Notes: generated from the letters alone by a model not told the origin. 12,647 nt of DNA from an uncultured Acetobacteraceae bacterium (GCA_903839965.1 CAIMEK010000189.1:1-12647), one strand, 5' to 3'. Shown: positions 1 to 7,257, counted from the stretch's first letter. Translations and numbers: made by a program.

Positions 1-144
1 CCGGCGGCAGCGTTCGTCGCTGCCCTGTCCCAACTCGGCGCCGGCGCTCCGTGGTCGCGCTTCACCTTCGAGGTGAACCCGGTGAAATGGAGCCGCACCG
101 GCGCGATCGCGGTGGATGGGCTGCTGATCGTGGAGCAACCATGA
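1..144 (+). CDS. C-terminal end of a probable ATP-grasp acyl-CoA synthetase (partial)
   Basis: Reading frame 1 is open from the first base to a TGA at 142-144 and gives the last 47 residues of a protein that begins outside the window. The tail contains a stretch reading FEVNPVKWSRTGAIAVDGLL. An 'E-(V/I)-N-P-(L/V) ... (G)A-(V/I)-A-V-D-(A/G)' pattern is typical of the end of the ATP-grasp domain in ADP-forming acetyl-CoA synthetase/CoA-ligase proteins, where the Asn lies in the nucleotide/metal site. The assignment rests only on this short motif, so another ATP-grasp enzyme is possible. The stop codon overlaps the start of the hydrolase gene that follows (ATGA), which suggests one operon and translational coupling. 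A CoA ligase would fit a catabolic cluster handling a carboxylic acid. Confidence 0.5.
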   Translation, partial: PAAAFVAALSQLGAGAPWSRFTFEVNPVKWSRTGAIAVDGLLIVEQP

Positions 145-968
145 TGACGCCGGCCGCCGACTGCCACGCGCATGTATTCGGACCCGGCTACGCTTTCGCG
201 CCGGACATTCCCTATGTGCCGCAACCCACGCAGCGCGGCACCAGCGCCCAGTTCCTCGCAGTGCTGGACGCGCACGGGCTGACGCACGGACTGCTGGTGG
301 CCGCCCAGCCCTATCTCTACGACAACCGCTGCCTGCTGGACGCCATCGCCGCATCGGCCGGACGCCTCAAGGGCGTGGCCCTCGTCCGGCCCGGCAGCAC
401 CGAACGCGAACTGACCGCGCTCCGCGAAGCCGGGGTCGTCGGCATCCGTTTCAACCTCACGAGCTTCGGCATGCGCGAATTCACCGAGCCCGGTGCCGAC
501 CGCCTGCTTGCGCAAATCCACGAAATGGACTGGTTCCTGCAGATCCATTGCGAAGGCGACGAACTGGCCGCCGCCATGCCCATTTTGCGGCGTGCGGGCG
601 TGCGGGTGATGCTCGATCATTTCGGCCGCCCGGAGATTGCCAATGGGCTCGCCCAACCCGGTTTCGCGGCGCTGCTTGAACTCGGCCGGGCCGGGCGAAA
701 CGTGGTGAAGCTTTCGGGCCCGTTCCGCTGCTCGCGCGAGGGTTACCCGTATCGCGACGTCGACCCCTTCATCGCCGCGGCGATCGACGCCTACACCCTG
801 GATCGCTGCGTCTGGGGTTCCGACTGGCCGTTCGTGCGGATGGACGAGCGCGTCGACTACGGACCGCCGTTCGCGTGCCTGCGCCGCTGGTTGCCGGCGG
901 AGGAGGATCGCCATAGCGTTCTCTGGCGCACCCCGGCGCGCCTGTTCGGCTTCGACGGCATGGACTGA
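141..968 (+). CDS. Amidohydro_2 family metal-dependent hydrolase (PDC lactonase-like)
   Basis: This is a 275-residue TIM-barrel hydrolase of the amidohydrolase superfamily, Amidohydro_2 branch, which includes 2-pyrone-4,6-dicarboxylate lactonase (LigI) and 4-sulfomuconolactone hydrolase. Seen in the sequence: the N-terminal DCHAHVFGP with the HxH metal/substrate pair (H9, H11), GIRFNL at 101-106, QIHCEG with H136, VMLDHFGRP with H160, VKLSGPF at 189-195, and VWGSDWPF with the catalytic Asp at 228. Length and motif order match complete family members. I start it at ATG 141, which forms an ATGA overlap with the upstream stop and has GGAG at 132-135; the next ATG at 144 is equally usable. Open-frame codons further upstream overlap the previous gene and are not needed. 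There is no signal peptide, so it should be cytoplasmic. The family hydrolyses lactones or C-C/C-O bonds in cyclic acids; the actual substrate is unknown. Confidence 0.88.
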   Translation: MMTPAADCHAHVFGPGYAFAPDIPYVPQPTQRGTSAQFLAVLDAHGLTHGLLVAAQPYLYDNRCLLDAIAASAGRLKGVALVRPGSTERELTALREAGVVGIRFNLTSFGMREFTEPGADRLLAQIHEMDWFLQIHCEGDELAAAMPILRRAGVRVMLDHFGRPEIANGLAQPGFAALLELGRAGRNVVKLSGPFRCSREGYPYRDVDPFIAAAIDAYTLDRCVWGSDWPFVRMDERVDYGPPFACLRRWLPAEEDRHSVLWRTPARLFGFDGMD

Positions 969-1027
969 CCGGCTGGAGAAAACCGCTGTCGCGCCAAGAC
1001 GGCAGCCAAAAGAGGGAGAGGACGACC

Positions 1028-2641
1028 ATGAGTACCCGTGTCGTGAGTCGAATCGGTTGTCGGGAACTGGCGATGCTGGCATCCCTGACAATCGCCGTTG
1101 TGGGCGGTGTGGGCCTGCCCCGGCCAACCGGCGCGGCCGAACTGAAGATCGGCATGGCGGGTGCCCTGTCGGCGGTGGATCCGCAATACCACCTGCTGGC
1201 GACCAACATGTCCGTGCTAGCGCATATCTTCGAAACCCTCGTCGCCCAGGACCGCTATCAGCATCCCTCGCCGGGCCTGGCGACCGCCTGGCACATGGTC
1301 GATCCGACGACATGGGAATTCAGCCTGCGTCCTGGGGTGCTGTTCCAGGACGGCAGCGAATTCACCGCCAAGGATGTCGCCTTCTCGTTGCATCGCGTGC
1401 CGCTGGTGCCGAACAGCCCGTCATCGTTTGCGATCTATCTGAAGGGCATCAAGTCCGTCGAAATCGCCGACGCCCACACGATACGATTCCATACCGACGG
1501 GCCGCTGCCCAACCTGCCCATCAATCTCAGCCTGATCTCGATGATGTCGAGCAAAGCCGCGTCCGGCCCCGCGCCGGAAGGCAAGACCACGCAGCAGCTC
1601 AATGCCGGGCAAGGCACGGTCGGCACCGGCCCCTACAGTTTCGTGTCCTACACGCCCGGCGACCGCATTGTGCTGGCGCGCAACCCGAAATACTGGGGCG
1701 GCCAGGAACCGTGGGAGCGGGTGACGATCGTTCCCCTCACCAACGGCGCCACGCGCACCGCGGCATTGCTGTCCGGCGATGTGGATGCGGTGGAAAAACT
1801 GGTCGGCGACGACTTGCCGCATGTGCGGGACAACCTGAAAACGAGCGTGATCATCGCGCCTTCCAACAGCGTGTCCTACATCGAGCTGGACCAGTTGCGC
1901 GAGCCTTCGCCGGGCGTTGGCGGCGGCGCCGGAAAGAACCCGATGCGCGACGTGCGGGTACGCCACGCCATGTCCCTCGCCCTCAACCGCGCGGCGCTTT
2001 CCGAGCGCATCATGGGCGGCCTCGGCGAACCAGCCGCGGAACTTGCCACGCCCGTCATGTTCGGCGCTGCCAAGCTGAAGCCCACCTCCTATGACCCGAC
2101 CCTGGCAAAGCAGCTGTTGGCGGAAGCGGGTTATCCGGACGGGTTCTCCCTGGTGCTCGCCTCCACCAGCGGCTTCTATGTCCAGGACGCGCAGATGGCC
2201 CAGGCGATCGCGGCCTACTGGACCCGCATCGGCATCAGGACGACGGTAGAAGCGCTGCCCTCGACCAACTACTACGCGCGACGCAACAACGGCGAATTCT
2301 CGACCTTCTATCAGTCGAGTTCCATCATGACCGGCCAGGCCTCGGACCTGTTGCCGATCATTCTGGGCACGCGCGACCTCGCCCGCGGCTTCGGCCAGAT
2401 CAATTTCGCCGGCTATTCGAACCCCAAGGTTGATTCCCTGATCGACGAAGCCGCCCGCACCACCGAAGATGCCGCCCGCGCGACGCTGGTGTCGCAGGCC
2501 AGCCGCATCGCGATGGAGCAGGATTTCGCCCTCCTGCCGATCTATGTGGAACGCATCGCCTACGGCGTGCGCAAGCCGCTGGTGCTGACTCCGCGTGCGG
2601 ACAAATGGATCACCGCCATGCAGATACGCCCGCCGAAATAG
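1028..2641 (+). CDS. ABC transporter solute-binding protein, family 5 (peptide/nickel class)
   Basis: This encodes a 537-residue extracytoplasmic binding protein of the SBP_bac_5 family (DppA/OppA/NikA class), which captures a ligand in the periplasm and delivers it to an ABC importer. It starts with a Sec-type signal: a basic start, a hydrophobic core at about 14-30 and a likely cleavage site after TGAA near residue 37, just before ELKIGMAG. There is no lipobox cysteine at that site, so it should be soluble. The mature part shows the usual family features: an early HIFETLV segment, LATAWHMVDPTTWEFSLRPG, then FTAKDVAFSL, a GTGPYSF segment followed by NPKYWGG, and RVRHAMSLALNR. Length fits the family. 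A purine-rich ribosome site (GAGGGAGAGGA, 1012-1022) supports ATG 1028. The gene follows the hydrolase after 59 bp with no clear terminator between. No permease or ATPase gene lies next to it here. The family includes importers of peptides, nickel, opines and sugars, so the ligand is open. Confidence 0.92.
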   Translation: MSTRVVSRIGCRELAMLASLTIAVVGGVGLPRPTGAAELKIGMAGALSAVDPQYHLLATNMSVLAHIFETLVAQDRYQHPSPGLATAWHMVDPTTWEFSLRPGVLFQDGSEFTAKDVAFSLHRVPLVPNSPSSFAIYLKGIKSVEIADAHTIRFHTDGPLPNLPINLSLISMMSSKAASGPAPEGKTTQQLNAGQGTVGTGPYSFVSYTPGDRIVLARNPKYWGGQEPWERVTIVPLTNGATRTAALLSGDVDAVEKLVGDDLPHVRDNLKTSVIIAPSNSVSYIELDQLREPSPGVGGGAGKNPMRDVRVRHAMSLALNRAALSERIMGGLGEPAAELATPVMFGAAKLKPTSYDPTLAKQLLAEAGYPDGFSLVLASTSGFYVQDAQMAQAIAAYWTRIGIRTTVEALPSTNYYARRNNGEFSTFYQSSSIMTGQASDLLPIILGTRDLARGFGQINFAGYSNPKVDSLIDEAARTTEDAARATLVSQASRIAMEQDFALLPIYVERIAYGVRKPLVLTPRADKWITAMQIRPPK

Positions 2642-2662
2642 GTCAACCACCGGCGACTGTGC

Positions 2663-2668
2663 TATCCT
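2663..2668 (+). promoter_or_regulatory. Possible -10 element for the DUF1932-type dehydrogenase gene
   Basis: The 54-bp gap between the solute-binding protein stop and the dehydrogenase start contains TATCCT inside GCTATCCTGG, about 28 bases before the ATG. The same 10-mer occurs in the proposed ureA promoter on the other strand. No convincing -35 box is seen at the expected distance, so this is a weak call and the gene may simply be read from the upstream operon. Confidence 0.22.
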
Positions 2669-2683
2669 GGCACGCCCTTGTTT

Positions 2684-2689
2684 GGAGGA
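2684..2689 (+). promoter_or_regulatory. Ribosome binding site that sets the dehydrogenase start
   Basis: GGAGGA lies 6 bases before ATG 2696. This favours that ATG over the in-frame TTG at 2678, which would place the Shine-Dalgarno sequence inside the coding region. Confidence 0.75.
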
Positions 2690-2695
2690 CGTGCC

Positions 2696-3703
2696 ATGAC
2701 TGCGAATGACGCCGTGAAGCAGGATCGCCGTGGGCTTCTCCAGGCGGCCGGGATTGCCGCGGCGGCTGTGGCCTTCACTGGCCCACCGGCCGCGGCCGAC
2801 GCCGCGAGCGAGGCGACCGGAAAGCTGAAGTTCGTGAACGTCGGCCTGATGAGCCCCGGAGACATGGGGCAGGCGGTCGCGACCCAACTCAAGGCGGAGG
2901 GCTTCAGCGTCTTCACCGCGCTGGAGCACCGCAGCGAGCGCACCCGCGGGCTCGCGCGCGACGCGGGGCTGGTCGATCTCGGCACGGTTGCACGCCTGGT
3001 TGGCGAATGCGACGTCGTGCTTTCGATCATGGACCCGGGGGCCGCGCTTGAATTCGCGCGCACTGCGGCCGAGGCCATGCGCGCGAGCGGTCGCCACACG
3101 CTGCTGGTCGACTGCAACGCGATTGCGCCGGAAACTGCGAAGGAAATCGCGGGTATGGTACAGGCAGCCGGCGGACGTTTCCTCGATGCCGGCATTATCG
3201 GCCCGCCGCCGCGTGGCGGCGCGAAGACCAATCTGTACGTGTCGGGTCCCGGCGCCGCCGATTTCGAACAGCTCGCGGGACCGCAACTCATCGTGCACGT
3301 GATCGGCGATGGCATCGCCGACGCTTGCGCGCTCAAGATGTGCTACGGCGCCCTGACCAAGGGCACCCAGGCAGTGTGGCTGGAGGTGCTGATAGCGGCG
3401 GAACGCCTGGGCGTCGCCGGCCTGCTCGAACAGCAACTCCAGAGCTCGCAAGCCGATCATCTGGCCTGGGCGCTGCGCCAGTTCCCTTCCCTGCCGCCCA
3501 AGGCCTATCGCTGGGTCCCCGAGATGCTCGAGATTTCCAAGACCCTCGGCGGGGTTGGCATGACCCCGAAAACGTTCCAGGGAGCGGCCGACCTCTATCG
3601 CTTCGTCGCCGCCACGCCGCTCGGCAAGGAGACGCCGGAGAGCCGCGAAAAGGCACGGCCGGGCCAGGATGTCGTGCGACTGTTGGCCGCGCAACGGGGC
3701 TGA
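2696..3703 (+). CDS. NAD(P)-dependent dehydrogenase, 6PGDH/beta-hydroxyacid type with DUF1932 domain and apparent Tat leader
   Basis: This 335-residue protein looks like a member of the 6-phosphogluconate/3-hydroxyisobutyrate dehydrogenase superfamily with a C-terminal DUF1932 domain. The Rossmann part starts at about residue 44 with KFVNVGLMSPGDMGQAV, a variant of the usual GLGxMG dinucleotide motif. VVLSIMDPG (107-115) and VDCNAIAPETA (138-148) match the family's second-strand and substrate-loop motifs. ALKMCYGALTKG (212-223) matches the conserved DUF1932 helix and carries the probable catalytic lysine K214. Ahead of the domain lies a leader of about 40 residues: DRRGLLQAAG, an Ala-rich hydrophobic stretch, then a PAAADA-like cleavage region. 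This resembles a twin-arginine signal peptide, which is unusual for an enzyme that needs a pyridine nucleotide. Start chosen from the GGAGGA at 2684. The gene converges on the next one with 4 bp between stops. Substrate unknown; a 2-hydroxyacid or similar is likely from the family. Confidence 0.85.
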   Translation: MTANDAVKQDRRGLLQAAGIAAAAVAFTGPPAAADAASEATGKLKFVNVGLMSPGDMGQAVATQLKAEGFSVFTALEHRSERTRGLARDAGLVDLGTVARLVGECDVVLSIMDPGAALEFARTAAEAMRASGRHTLLVDCNAIAPETAKEIAGMVQAAGGRFLDAGIIGPPPRGGAKTNLYVSGPGAADFEQLAGPQLIVHVIGDGIADACALKMCYGALTKGTQAVWLEVLIAAERLGVAGLLEQQLQSSQADHLAWALRQFPSLPPKAYRWVPEMLEISKTLGGVGMTPKTFQGAADLYRFVAATPLGKETPESREKARPGQDVVRLLAAQRG

Positions 3704-3707
3704 CGTA

Positions 3708-4949
3708 TCAGACCTGAGCGGCATCCAGCACGGTCATCGCGGCATCCGTGCCGGACAGGATTTCGACCAGTCGGACCTGGCGCGGCAGAGTGAGCGTGCC
3801 TTGTGCCGCAAGCCGTTGCACGGTTTTTGCAGCCGCATCGAGCAGTTCGTCGTAGAAACCGGCGCCGCTGAGCCGCTTCGCGTGGGTCTCGAGTTCCCGC
3901 AGGTTGCGCGCGGCCTGTTCGAACTGCGTTTGCGTCGCACCGTCCACGCCGTTCGTCTGAGCCTGCAGCGGAACCAGCAGTTCGTCCTGCAGGCCAACCC
4001 GAAAGCGTGTGCGACAAACGGCGTCCAGCCGCTGGCAAAGCTCGGCGACACCGGCGCGGCGTTCGGGCATGCTGGCGCGACGGTAGAGTTCGTCCAGCAG
4101 GGATACGAGCCGTCGCACTTCCTGCCCCGACTCAGCGAGGCTGGTGGCGGCGATCTTCGCTTCCAGTCCGCTTTCCAGTTGCGTCGTCAGTCCTTCGACG
4201 GCGCGCCCCACGGCGTTGCGCAACCCGGCCTGTTCGGCGCCGTCGCCGAACCCACCGATGATGTTGTGGATCAACGAGGCCGCCTGCGGCAGCCGGGCCA
4301 GCAGCAGCGCCATCATCATCGCCTGCGTCAGGGACGGTTCGCCGCCGAGACCGGCGATGAGGGTCGCGACCGCGGCCTGACTGGACCTGGCGTTGCGCGC
4401 ACGATGCCCGATCGCCTGCAGCCGCGTATGCCAACGCCATGCGGTGCTGATCGCCTGGGCCAGCGGCTTGTACAGCGACGGTCGCAAACCGGCATCGGCC
4501 CAGCCGGTCGGCAACGGGGCGTCGGCCAACACCTCGGCCGCCCGTATCCACAGCTTGTTGCCGATGCGCGCCACCGTCGCGCTGTCATGACTGGTGTGCC
4601 CGGCGATCAAGGTGTCGAATTCGGCAGCGGAGTCGCCCAGCCCATTTCGTACCGTCCGGGTAAGCGGCGGCAACGCATGGCGGGGAATGTTCGGGCTGTC
4701 CGGCCGCCAGCTCGGTCCGGCCACGATCACCGGTTCGAGGGGAAAAAACAGCAGGCGTTCGAAGCGCAATGGCCTGAATGGTCGCAGCATGGCCAGGCGG
4801 GATCGCAGAGGATCGAGCAACGCATCGGCGCAGCCGCGTTCGTCCATGGCGTCGATCGTCGCGACCACGCGCAGGAGTTTCTCGTCCCTTGCCTCTTCGA
4901 GGGAACGCCGTATCGCTCTCGTTTCTTCCCATTTCGGAAATCTCGCCAT
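3708..4949 (-). CDS. Uncharacterised protein, third gene of the tandem hypothetical module
   Basis: I do not recognise this 413-residue protein. It begins MARFPKWEETRAIRRSLEEA and has a hydrophobic-aromatic segment at about 60-76 (PLRFERLLFFPLEPVIV), then mostly predicted helix. A hydrophobic stretch at about 208-232 (TQAMMMALLLARLPQAASLI) could be a buried or amphipathic helix; it contains Arg and Gln and is not a clean membrane span. The C-terminal third (about 275-380) is rich in Leu, Glu and Arg and may be partly coiled coil (for example FEQAARNLRELETHAKRL). No catalytic motif, signal peptide or metal site is evident. ATG 4949 has AAGG and GGAG within 9-14 bases. The alternative start GTG 4976 overlaps the upstream stop as GTGA and would add 9 residues, which is also credible and would mean direct translational coupling. 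Codon use and the continuous frame support a real gene. It shares a strand with the two genes before it and converges on the dehydrogenase gene. Confidence 0.75.
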   Translation of the reverse strand: MARFPKWEETRAIRRSLEEARDEKLLRVVATIDAMDERGCADALLDPLRSRLAMLRPFRPLRFERLLFFPLEPVIVAGPSWRPDSPNIPRHALPPLTRTVRNGLGDSAAEFDTLIAGHTSHDSATVARIGNKLWIRAAEVLADAPLPTGWADAGLRPSLYKPLAQAISTAWRWHTRLQAIGHRARNARSSQAAVATLIAGLGGEPSLTQAMMMALLLARLPQAASLIHNIIGGFGDGAEQAGLRNAVGRAVEGLTTQLESGLEAKIAATSLAESGQEVRRLVSLLDELYRRASMPERRAGVAELCQRLDAVCRTRFRVGLQDELLVPLQAQTNGVDGATQTQFEQAARNLRELETHAKRLSGAGFYDELLDAAAKTVQRLAAQGTLTLPRQVRLVEILSGTDAAMTVLDAAQV

Positions 4950-4972
4950 GCGGGTTGACCTTGCTCCCGCCG

Positions 4973-6085
4973 TCACGCAACTAGCGCGCGCAAGCGTTCG
5001 TTGCGGGCCGTCGCGGAGAAAGCTGTGCTGCCGTTCCGCCAGTCCGTGCCGGACGGCACGCTACGCCCGACCCGGTTGAGCTTTTCGACCACCTCGGGAG
5101 GTCCCCCAACCCAGTCCGCCGCTTCCCGGGGCAGACCCGGCACCAAGCGGGCCATTTCGGCGAGAACGTCGTGGACGGGCTTGTCGTCGTCGGCGCTTCG
5201 CCAGCTCAGGCAAATCTGCTCCCATCCATCCAATACCCAGTCCGGGCGCTCGGCGGCCTTCGTTATAGTGCGTGGATCCTGCGCCCATTTCTGCAGCAAC
5301 CCGGGCATGTCGGCCGTGAGCAGGCGTGCGTCGCTCAGGCTGCGCTCCGCGATTGACGACGTCAGCTCGGCAACCCCGCACACCAGGGCCGCCGCCTCGC
5401 CGTCGGCGTCGTCGCCGTCCCACCCGGCCACCTCGGCACATACCTGTTCGAGCAGAGCCAGCAATCGGGGAAGGCGCGCCGGCGGGGCCTGGCCCGGTGC
5501 GCCGACGTGCTGAAATGCCTCGGCGAGCTGCGCCAGGGTCGATTCCACGTCCTCCGGACGGAGGGCAAGGCAAGGGGCGATCGAAGCCAGCGCCTGGCGA
5601 ACCCGGCTTTCATCCTCGGCGAGTGTCGCACCTCGACAGATATCGTGTGGGGCGGCCTGCTCAACCAATGCCATGCGCAGCAGCGAATTCGTCAGCGCCT
5701 TTGCAGCGCGCTCCCTGGCAACAGCCGCAACCGCAGCCGTCGCCGCGGCTTCGCCTGCCAGTCCTTCGGCAGCGACCGCGCGCGCGACGGTGCGCACACT
5801 CGCCGGGCTGATCGCCGCCAGCGCGGCGATCCGGCGGCACAGCACCACGTCATGTACCGTTGGCTGGCAAAGCTCTTTCACGTGCTCCCAGGCCAGAATG
5901 TACAAACCGCGTCCACCGGCCGGATTCGGCACCATCAGCTCGACTGACCCGTTGCCGGCGCGCACCCGTGTGCCCGTCAACAGCGGCGTCGTGAACGGCA
6001 CGGCGACGCCTTGTTCAAGGAACGTCCGCGGACGGTAGGTTTGCACGAGTGGAAGTTTGGGGGGCTGCATGGCGTTGCGGCCCAT
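4973..6085 (-). CDS. Uncharacterised protein, second gene of the tandem hypothetical module
   Basis: I cannot assign this 370-residue protein to a family. Its N-terminal part is the most structured: YRPRTFLEQGVAVPFTTPLL, then ELMVPNPAGGRGLYILAW (about 49-66), which reads like a small beta-rich domain, followed by CQPTVHDVVLCRRIAAL. From about residue 90 there is an Ala-rich helical stretch (SVRTVARAVAAEGLAGEAAA), and the rest is acidic and helical with a cluster WDGDDADGEA near 224. There is no signal peptide or membrane span. The start is uncertain: ATG 6085 has only a weak AAGTGG upstream, and ATG 6070 (MQPPKLPLVQ) is an alternative 5 codons in. Its stop (4973-4975) overlaps the GTG that could start the following gene. 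It lies 44 bp after the 141-residue gene with no visible promoter or terminator between, so an operon is likely. Confidence 0.75.
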   Translation of the reverse strand: MGRNAMQPPKLPLVQTYRPRTFLEQGVAVPFTTPLLTGTRVRAGNGSVELMVPNPAGGRGLYILAWEHVKELCQPTVHDVVLCRRIAALAAISPASVRTVARAVAAEGLAGEAAATAAVAAVARERAAKALTNSLLRMALVEQAAPHDICRGATLAEDESRVRQALASIAPCLALRPEDVESTLAQLAEAFQHVGAPGQAPPARLPRLLALLEQVCAEVAGWDGDDADGEAAALVCGVAELTSSIAERSLSDARLLTADMPGLLQKWAQDPRTITKAAERPDWVLDGWEQICLSWRSADDDKPVHDVLAEMARLVPGLPREAADWVGGPPEVVEKLNRVGRSVPSGTDWRNGSTAFSATARNERLRALVA

Positions 6086-6129
6086 GCTGCCACTTGCGGA
6101 TTAACAACGTCCCTACGGCCGCGCCGTGG

Positions 6130-6555
6130 CTAATCGGCCTCGACGACCTGTTGCGGTTCGATCCATTTCAACGATTGGACCGAAGTTGGCATGCACATCG
6201 TATTATCCGGGGCCTCGGGCGCCGGCACCGCGACGAATATCGTCTTGAATGCCAGGATGACAGCAGTCGCCCCAATGCGTATGCCCTTTTCGGCGCGGCG
6301 CGGCATCGGAATACGCGCACGCAGGCAATAGGACACAAGCAAAGCACCCAGCGGCTCAGCGGCCAGTGGCACAGCCCGCTGCGCCTGACCTATCCCATAC
6401 ACCACGTCGATCTGCCCCTCCCGCGGGCAGAATTGCACGCCGGTTGGTCGTAGCGCGGGGAGGCCGAAGCGCTGCGCCGCACGCAGCGACATGCCAATCG
6501 CGAGACAAAGCGCCTCGGCGGAGAACTCGATCTCCCGTCGTTCCGCAACCGCCAT
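6130..6555 (-). CDS. Small uncharacterised protein, first gene of the tandem hypothetical module
   Basis: This gives a 141-residue protein that I do not recognise. It opens MAVAERREIEFSAEALCLAI and contains PTGVQFCPREGQIDVVYGIG (about 37-56) and a moderately hydrophobic segment at about 95-110 (IGATAVILAFKTIFVAVPAP), too short to be sure of a membrane anchor. It has four cysteines with no spaced metal pattern. ATG 6555 is supported by GCGAGG 9-10 bases upstream. By hand count about 40 of 141 codons end in A or T, including ATA three times and CTA, CGA and AAA, compared with about 7 of the first 46 in ureC, so base use differs from the urease operon. The gene begins 72 bp after the ureG stop on the same strand. 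It could be cotranscribed with urease or head its own operon with the two following genes. The reality of the gene is likely but less secure than the two larger ones. Confidence 0.6.
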   Translation of the reverse strand: MAVAERREIEFSAEALCLAIGMSLRAAQRFGLPALRPTGVQFCPREGQIDVVYGIGQAQRAVPLAAEPLGALLVSYCLRARIPMPRRAEKGIRIGATAVILAFKTIFVAVPAPEAPDNTMCMPTSVQSLKWIEPQQVVEAD

Positions 6556-6627
6556 CGGCCGTCGCCTCGCCCTGGAGTGCCGTTTGCCGCTTGATAGGCG
6601 GTGTAGCCCAGCAGCTCTAATGGTTGC

Positions 6628-7257
6628 TTAACAGGCGCGGATGCCTTCCAACCCGCCTCGCACCTCGATGAAACGGGCGACCGCCTCGACGCCCTGGCCG
6701 GCGCGGATGGCGGTGAACACGAACTCCCGCTCGCCCCGCATCCGCCGCGCGTCGCGGTCCATCACCCCGAGATCGGCCCCAACATAGGGGGCGAGGTCGA
6801 TCTTGTTGATCACCAGCAGGTCGGAACGGGTGATGCCGGGCCCCCCCTTGCGCGGGATCTTGTCGCCGGCCGACACGTCGATGACGTAGATCGTCAGATC
6901 CGCCAGCTCCGGGCTGAACGTGGCGGCCAGGTTATCGCCGCCGCTTTCGATCAGGATGATGTCGAGGTCGGGAAACTTCTCCCGCAACTCCGCCACGCCG
7001 GCGAGGTTGATGGAGGCGTCCTCGCGGATAGCCGTGTGCGGGCAGCCCCCGGTCTCGATGCCCAGGATGCGCTCGGGCGGCAGCGACCCGGCACGGATGA
7101 GAAACTCCGCGTCCTCGCGCGTATAGATATCGTTGGTGATGGCGGCGATGTCGTAGCGATCGCGCAGCCGCTTGCACAGCGCGTCCATCAACGCGGTCTT
7201 GCCGGACCCGACGGGTCCGCCGACTCCCACACGCAGCGGGCCGTTGGGGGATTTCAT
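6628..7257 (-). CDS. ureG: Urease accessory GTPase UreG
   Basis: UreG is the cytoplasmic SIMIBI-class GTPase that works with UreE, UreF and UreD to insert nickel into apo-urease. The 209-residue sequence is complete and of normal length. Seen: the P-loop GGPVGSGKT at 13-21, TNDIYTREDAE at 41-51, the invariant nickel-binding Cys-Pro-His of GGCPHTAIRED (C72, H74), IESGGDNLAATFSPEL at 103-118, VIDVSAGDKIPRKGGPG at 125-141, and the guanine-specificity motif NKIDLA at 151-156. The start overlaps the ureF stop by 4 bases (ATGA, 7254-7257), so translation is probably coupled. It is the last gene of the ure operon here and is followed after 72 bp by a gene of unknown function on the same strand. No strong intrinsic terminator is visible after it. 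Confidence 0.98.
   Translation of the reverse strand: MKSPNGPLRVGVGGPVGSGKTALMDALCKRLRDRYDIAAITNDIYTREDAEFLIRAGSLPPERILGIETGGCPHTAIREDASINLAGVAELREKFPDLDIILIESGGDNLAATFSPELADLTIYVIDVSAGDKIPRKGGPGITRSDLLVINKIDLAPYVGADLGVMDRDARRMRGEREFVFTAIRAGQGVEAVARFIEVRGGLEGIRAC

Noticed and set aside
1421..3724. Very long open frame (767 codons) on the - strand, antisense to the binding protein and dehydrogenase genes
   Set aside because: Its translation is rich in Arg, His and Gly with no domain, and it mirrors two well-supported genes on the other strand. Such frames are common in GC-rich DNA with strong third-position bias.
3669..4958. 429-codon + strand open frame opposite the 413-aa hypothetical gene
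   Set aside because: Its product is rich in Gln/Arg/Gly with an abnormal composition. The - strand frame has a balanced, helical protein composition and better start signals.
6049..6453. 134-codon + strand open frame opposite the small hypothetical gene
   Set aside because: It has no ribosome site and its composition is atypical. The - strand frame has a good GCGAGG site and a continuous frame to a clean stop, although neither has recognised homologs.
6585..6600. Small inverted repeat (CCGC/GCGG) after ureG considered as a terminator
   Set aside because: The stem is only 4-5 bp and no T run follows on the - strand.
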